This document shows positions 62,688 to 64,000 of a stretch of DNA of 64,000 bases, piece by piece. Each line of letters starts with the position of its first letter. Position 1 is the first letter of the stretch. Position numbers and translations under genes: made by a program. Under the pieces are notes generated by a model that was given only the letters and a program-made list of their open reading frames with translations, did not search any database and was not told the DNA's origin. Source of the stretch: Enterospora canceri (lineage: Eukaryota; Microsporidia; Enterocytozoonidae); contig LWDP01000001.1 in the NCBI GenBank assembly GCA_002087915.1, forward strand, positions 62,001 to 126,000, written 5' to 3'.

Positions 62688-64000
62688 ATGATTGAGCCAT
62701 GCATATCCATCTTTATCAACGAAATCAGTAGGAAGGAAACAGACGAGGAGATGAATGAGTATTGTCTGAAGGAGTTGAAGCAGATTGCGCGATTACAGAA
62801 ATTCATGAATGAAAATGAACAGGTTGTCATTTTGAAGAAGCTCTTTATGCAACTTATTGGATACAAAATACCTGAAATTGATTTCATTAAGACGATTGCA
62901 GAAAAAGATGAGACAATCAAAACGATTGCATTACTTGGATATCAAAATATGGAGAAACAAGAGAAACAGATTCTACTGATAGCACAGACTAAAAAGGACA
63001 TGTCAAATAACATATGCTTTGTAAAATACCTGAATTTATTGGGTAATTTCAGAAAGATATCACCAGAATACTCTGATTTGATAGAAGAATTACACAACTC
63101 CAACAATAATCTGATTGAATGCTGTATACAAATGAACTATAAGAAGTATTCAATAGTATACGCCAAGTATTGCGACAAAAACATCAGAATTGACAACAAA
63201 AATATGATTGTCTCATTGCAATTATTCAGAAAACACAAAAATGTGCTGAATTGTGATGCTCTGAATAGTTTAATAGGCCAGTTATTCACTGAAACAGATC
63301 CATTTGCTACATATCAGATAATCAGGGTTCTATTGAAGATCACTAAGCCTGATGTACTGTTCATTCTGAAGGATGATACGAAACTGTTGCACTTTCTATC
63401 ACAGAAGATCATCAAAAAGAAAGAAAAGGCTAGAAAGCAGATTGACATTGCAATATCAGTTGATGTATGCGAACTATTGATCAAAATAGACTGTTTTAAT
63501 GTTGAAGCAGAAGCATTCATAACTAGACTAATTCAATCAGACAACATCAATTCCAGGCTGTTAGGAATTAATTGGGCTATTAGAAATGGTATATTGATCA
63601 ATGCTGCAGCAAAGCACGCATTACTGCATCTCAAAGAGGATGATTTCTATACAACTGCTTTGTGCAAACTGATTAACAGTGATAATTGTATTGAAATTTA
63701 CCAATGTGGATCAGAAAATAGGCTTCCAGTGACTGTGATTGAGACAATCTTCAAATCAACCAGTGACAAACAGTTCAGGTCAAAAATCTTGTTTGATAGA
63801 CCTGAAATATACAGTGCTATCTACAAGTACATCAGAAAGGACCATCTTAATATTGATAACATCATAGACAGCAAAAACAGAATGCATTTCCCCTTGATCT
63901 ATCACAACGGTGGAGTATTAGAAAATGATCAAATATGTGACATCATTGAAAAACATCTCAGAATATTGATGAAGAGAGAATTAGGTAGTAATGAACTATA
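62688..64000 (+). CDS. Large adaptin subunit of a clathrin adaptor complex (partial, runs off window)
   Basis: At least 437 codons, no stop before the window end. The HEAT-repeat trunk is typical of an AP large subunit: FINEISRKETDEEMNEYCLKELKQIARL, VVILKKLFMQLIGYKIPEIDFIKTIAEKDETIKTIALLGYQNMEKQEKQILLIAQTKKDM and KYLNLLGNFRKISPEYSDLIEEL correspond to IRAxKTxxEER..., VAKLLYIxMLGY, KRIGYLxxxLLLxExxExLLLxTNxxKNDL and ALCTLGxIxSxEMA. It may be the gamma-type (AP-1) or another; I cannot tell from the trunk alone. It shares an 81-bp gap with the divergent SEC8. No CCC motif is obvious. Confidence 0.8.
   Translation, partial: MIEPCISIFINEISRKETDEEMNEYCLKELKQIARLQKFMNENEQVVILKKLFMQLIGYKIPEIDFIKTIAEKDETIKTIALLGYQNMEKQEKQILLIAQTKKDMSNNICFVKYLNLLGNFRKISPEYSDLIEELHNSNNNLIECCIQMNYKKYSIVYAKYCDKNIRIDNKNMIVSLQLFRKHKNVLNCDALNSLIGQLFTETDPFATYQIIRVLLKITKPDVLFILKDDTKLLHFLSQKIIKKKEKARKQIDIAISVDVCELLIKIDCFNVEAEAFITRLIQSDNINSRLLGINWAIRNGILINAAAKHALLHLKEDDFYTTALCKLINSDNCIEIYQCGSENRLPVTVIETIFKSTSDKQFRSKILFDRPEIYSAIYKYIRKDHLNIDNIIDSKNRMHFPLIYHNGGVLENDQICDIIEKHLRILMKRELGSNEL

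Noticed and set aside
1..64000. CRISPR arrays, insertion sequences, retroelements, viral genes
   Set aside because: No regularly spaced repeats, transposase, reverse transcriptase or capsid-like frame was seen. The genome is eukaryotic.

Overview
The window is a gene-dense piece of a nuclear genome that I read as microsporidian. It carries about 50 protein genes and 5 tRNA genes, with almost no convincing introns. Intergenic gaps are often below 100 bp, and several convergent pairs have stop codons touching or 1-5 bp apart. Many proteins are shortened relative to yeast or human orthologs (eS21 64 aa, EFL1 636 aa, adrenodoxin reductase 287 aa). More than 25 genes have a C-rich motif (ACCC, GCCC or TCCC) within about 15 nt before the ATG. 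This CCC-like start signal is described for Microsporidia, and I used it to choose start codons. The species cannot be told from the sequence alone.

Layout. 0-5.3 kb: a secretory and glycan-related block with three small secreted proteins resembling ricin-B lectins, GPI GlcNAc-transferase PIG-A, ribosomal protein uL11, and an L-type lectin cargo receptor. 5.4-16 kb: SIN3, two tandem syntaxin paralogs, endonuclease IV, the TFIIH subunit TFB3, eS21, triosephosphate isomerase, exportin CRM1, a gene broken by a 17-bp tandem duplication, and tRNA-Arg. 16-26 kb: a possible EDC4/Ge-1-like protein, TRAPP Bet5, tRNA-Val, a membrane protein, a Swt1-like PIN nuclease, a GDI/REP protein, a proteasome alpha subunit, Svp26, Sec6, a zinc-ribbon protein, tRNA-Leu and MED31. 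26-39.6 kb: an orphan head-to-head with an ATM1-like ABC transporter, then RNA polymerase III RPC2, a secreted orphan, tRNA-Phe, TAF8, PCID2/Thp1, Spc25, the TFIIF large subunit, a PAP2 phosphatase, an orphan, and Dbp5. 39.6-64 kb: PMS1, V-ATPase A, ferredoxin/adrenodoxin reductase, NOT1, a PDCD5-like protein, an orphan between two inverted repeat arms, isoleucyl-tRNA synthetase, a coiled-coil protein, a CUE/Smr nuclease, tRNA-Ser, EFL1, a Ctf18-like protein, an Rrp6-like protein, Sec8, and the 5' part of a large adaptin.

Functionally, the window is rich in secretion and membrane traffic (exocyst Sec6 and Sec8, syntaxins, Bet5, Svp26, lectin receptor, GDI/REP, adaptin). It is also rich in transcription (SIN3, TFB3, MED31, RPC2, TAF8, TFIIF) and in mRNA export and decay (CRM1, Dbp5, PCID2, NOT1, Swt1, Rrp6, Cue2-like). 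The ABC transporter and the ferredoxin reductase fit a relic mitochondrion (mitosome) devoted to iron-sulfur cluster assembly.

The most notable observations are: the gene disrupted by a perfect 17-bp tandem duplication; a roughly 130-bp inverted repeat pair flanking an orphan gene; two tandem syntaxins in which the SNARE zero-layer glutamine is replaced by Asp and Asn; an Rrp6-like protein with its catalytic acids lost; and a head-to-head gene pair with only 10 bp between start codons. I did not find a clear new multi-gene system. Identities were assigned by recalling family motifs, not by database search.
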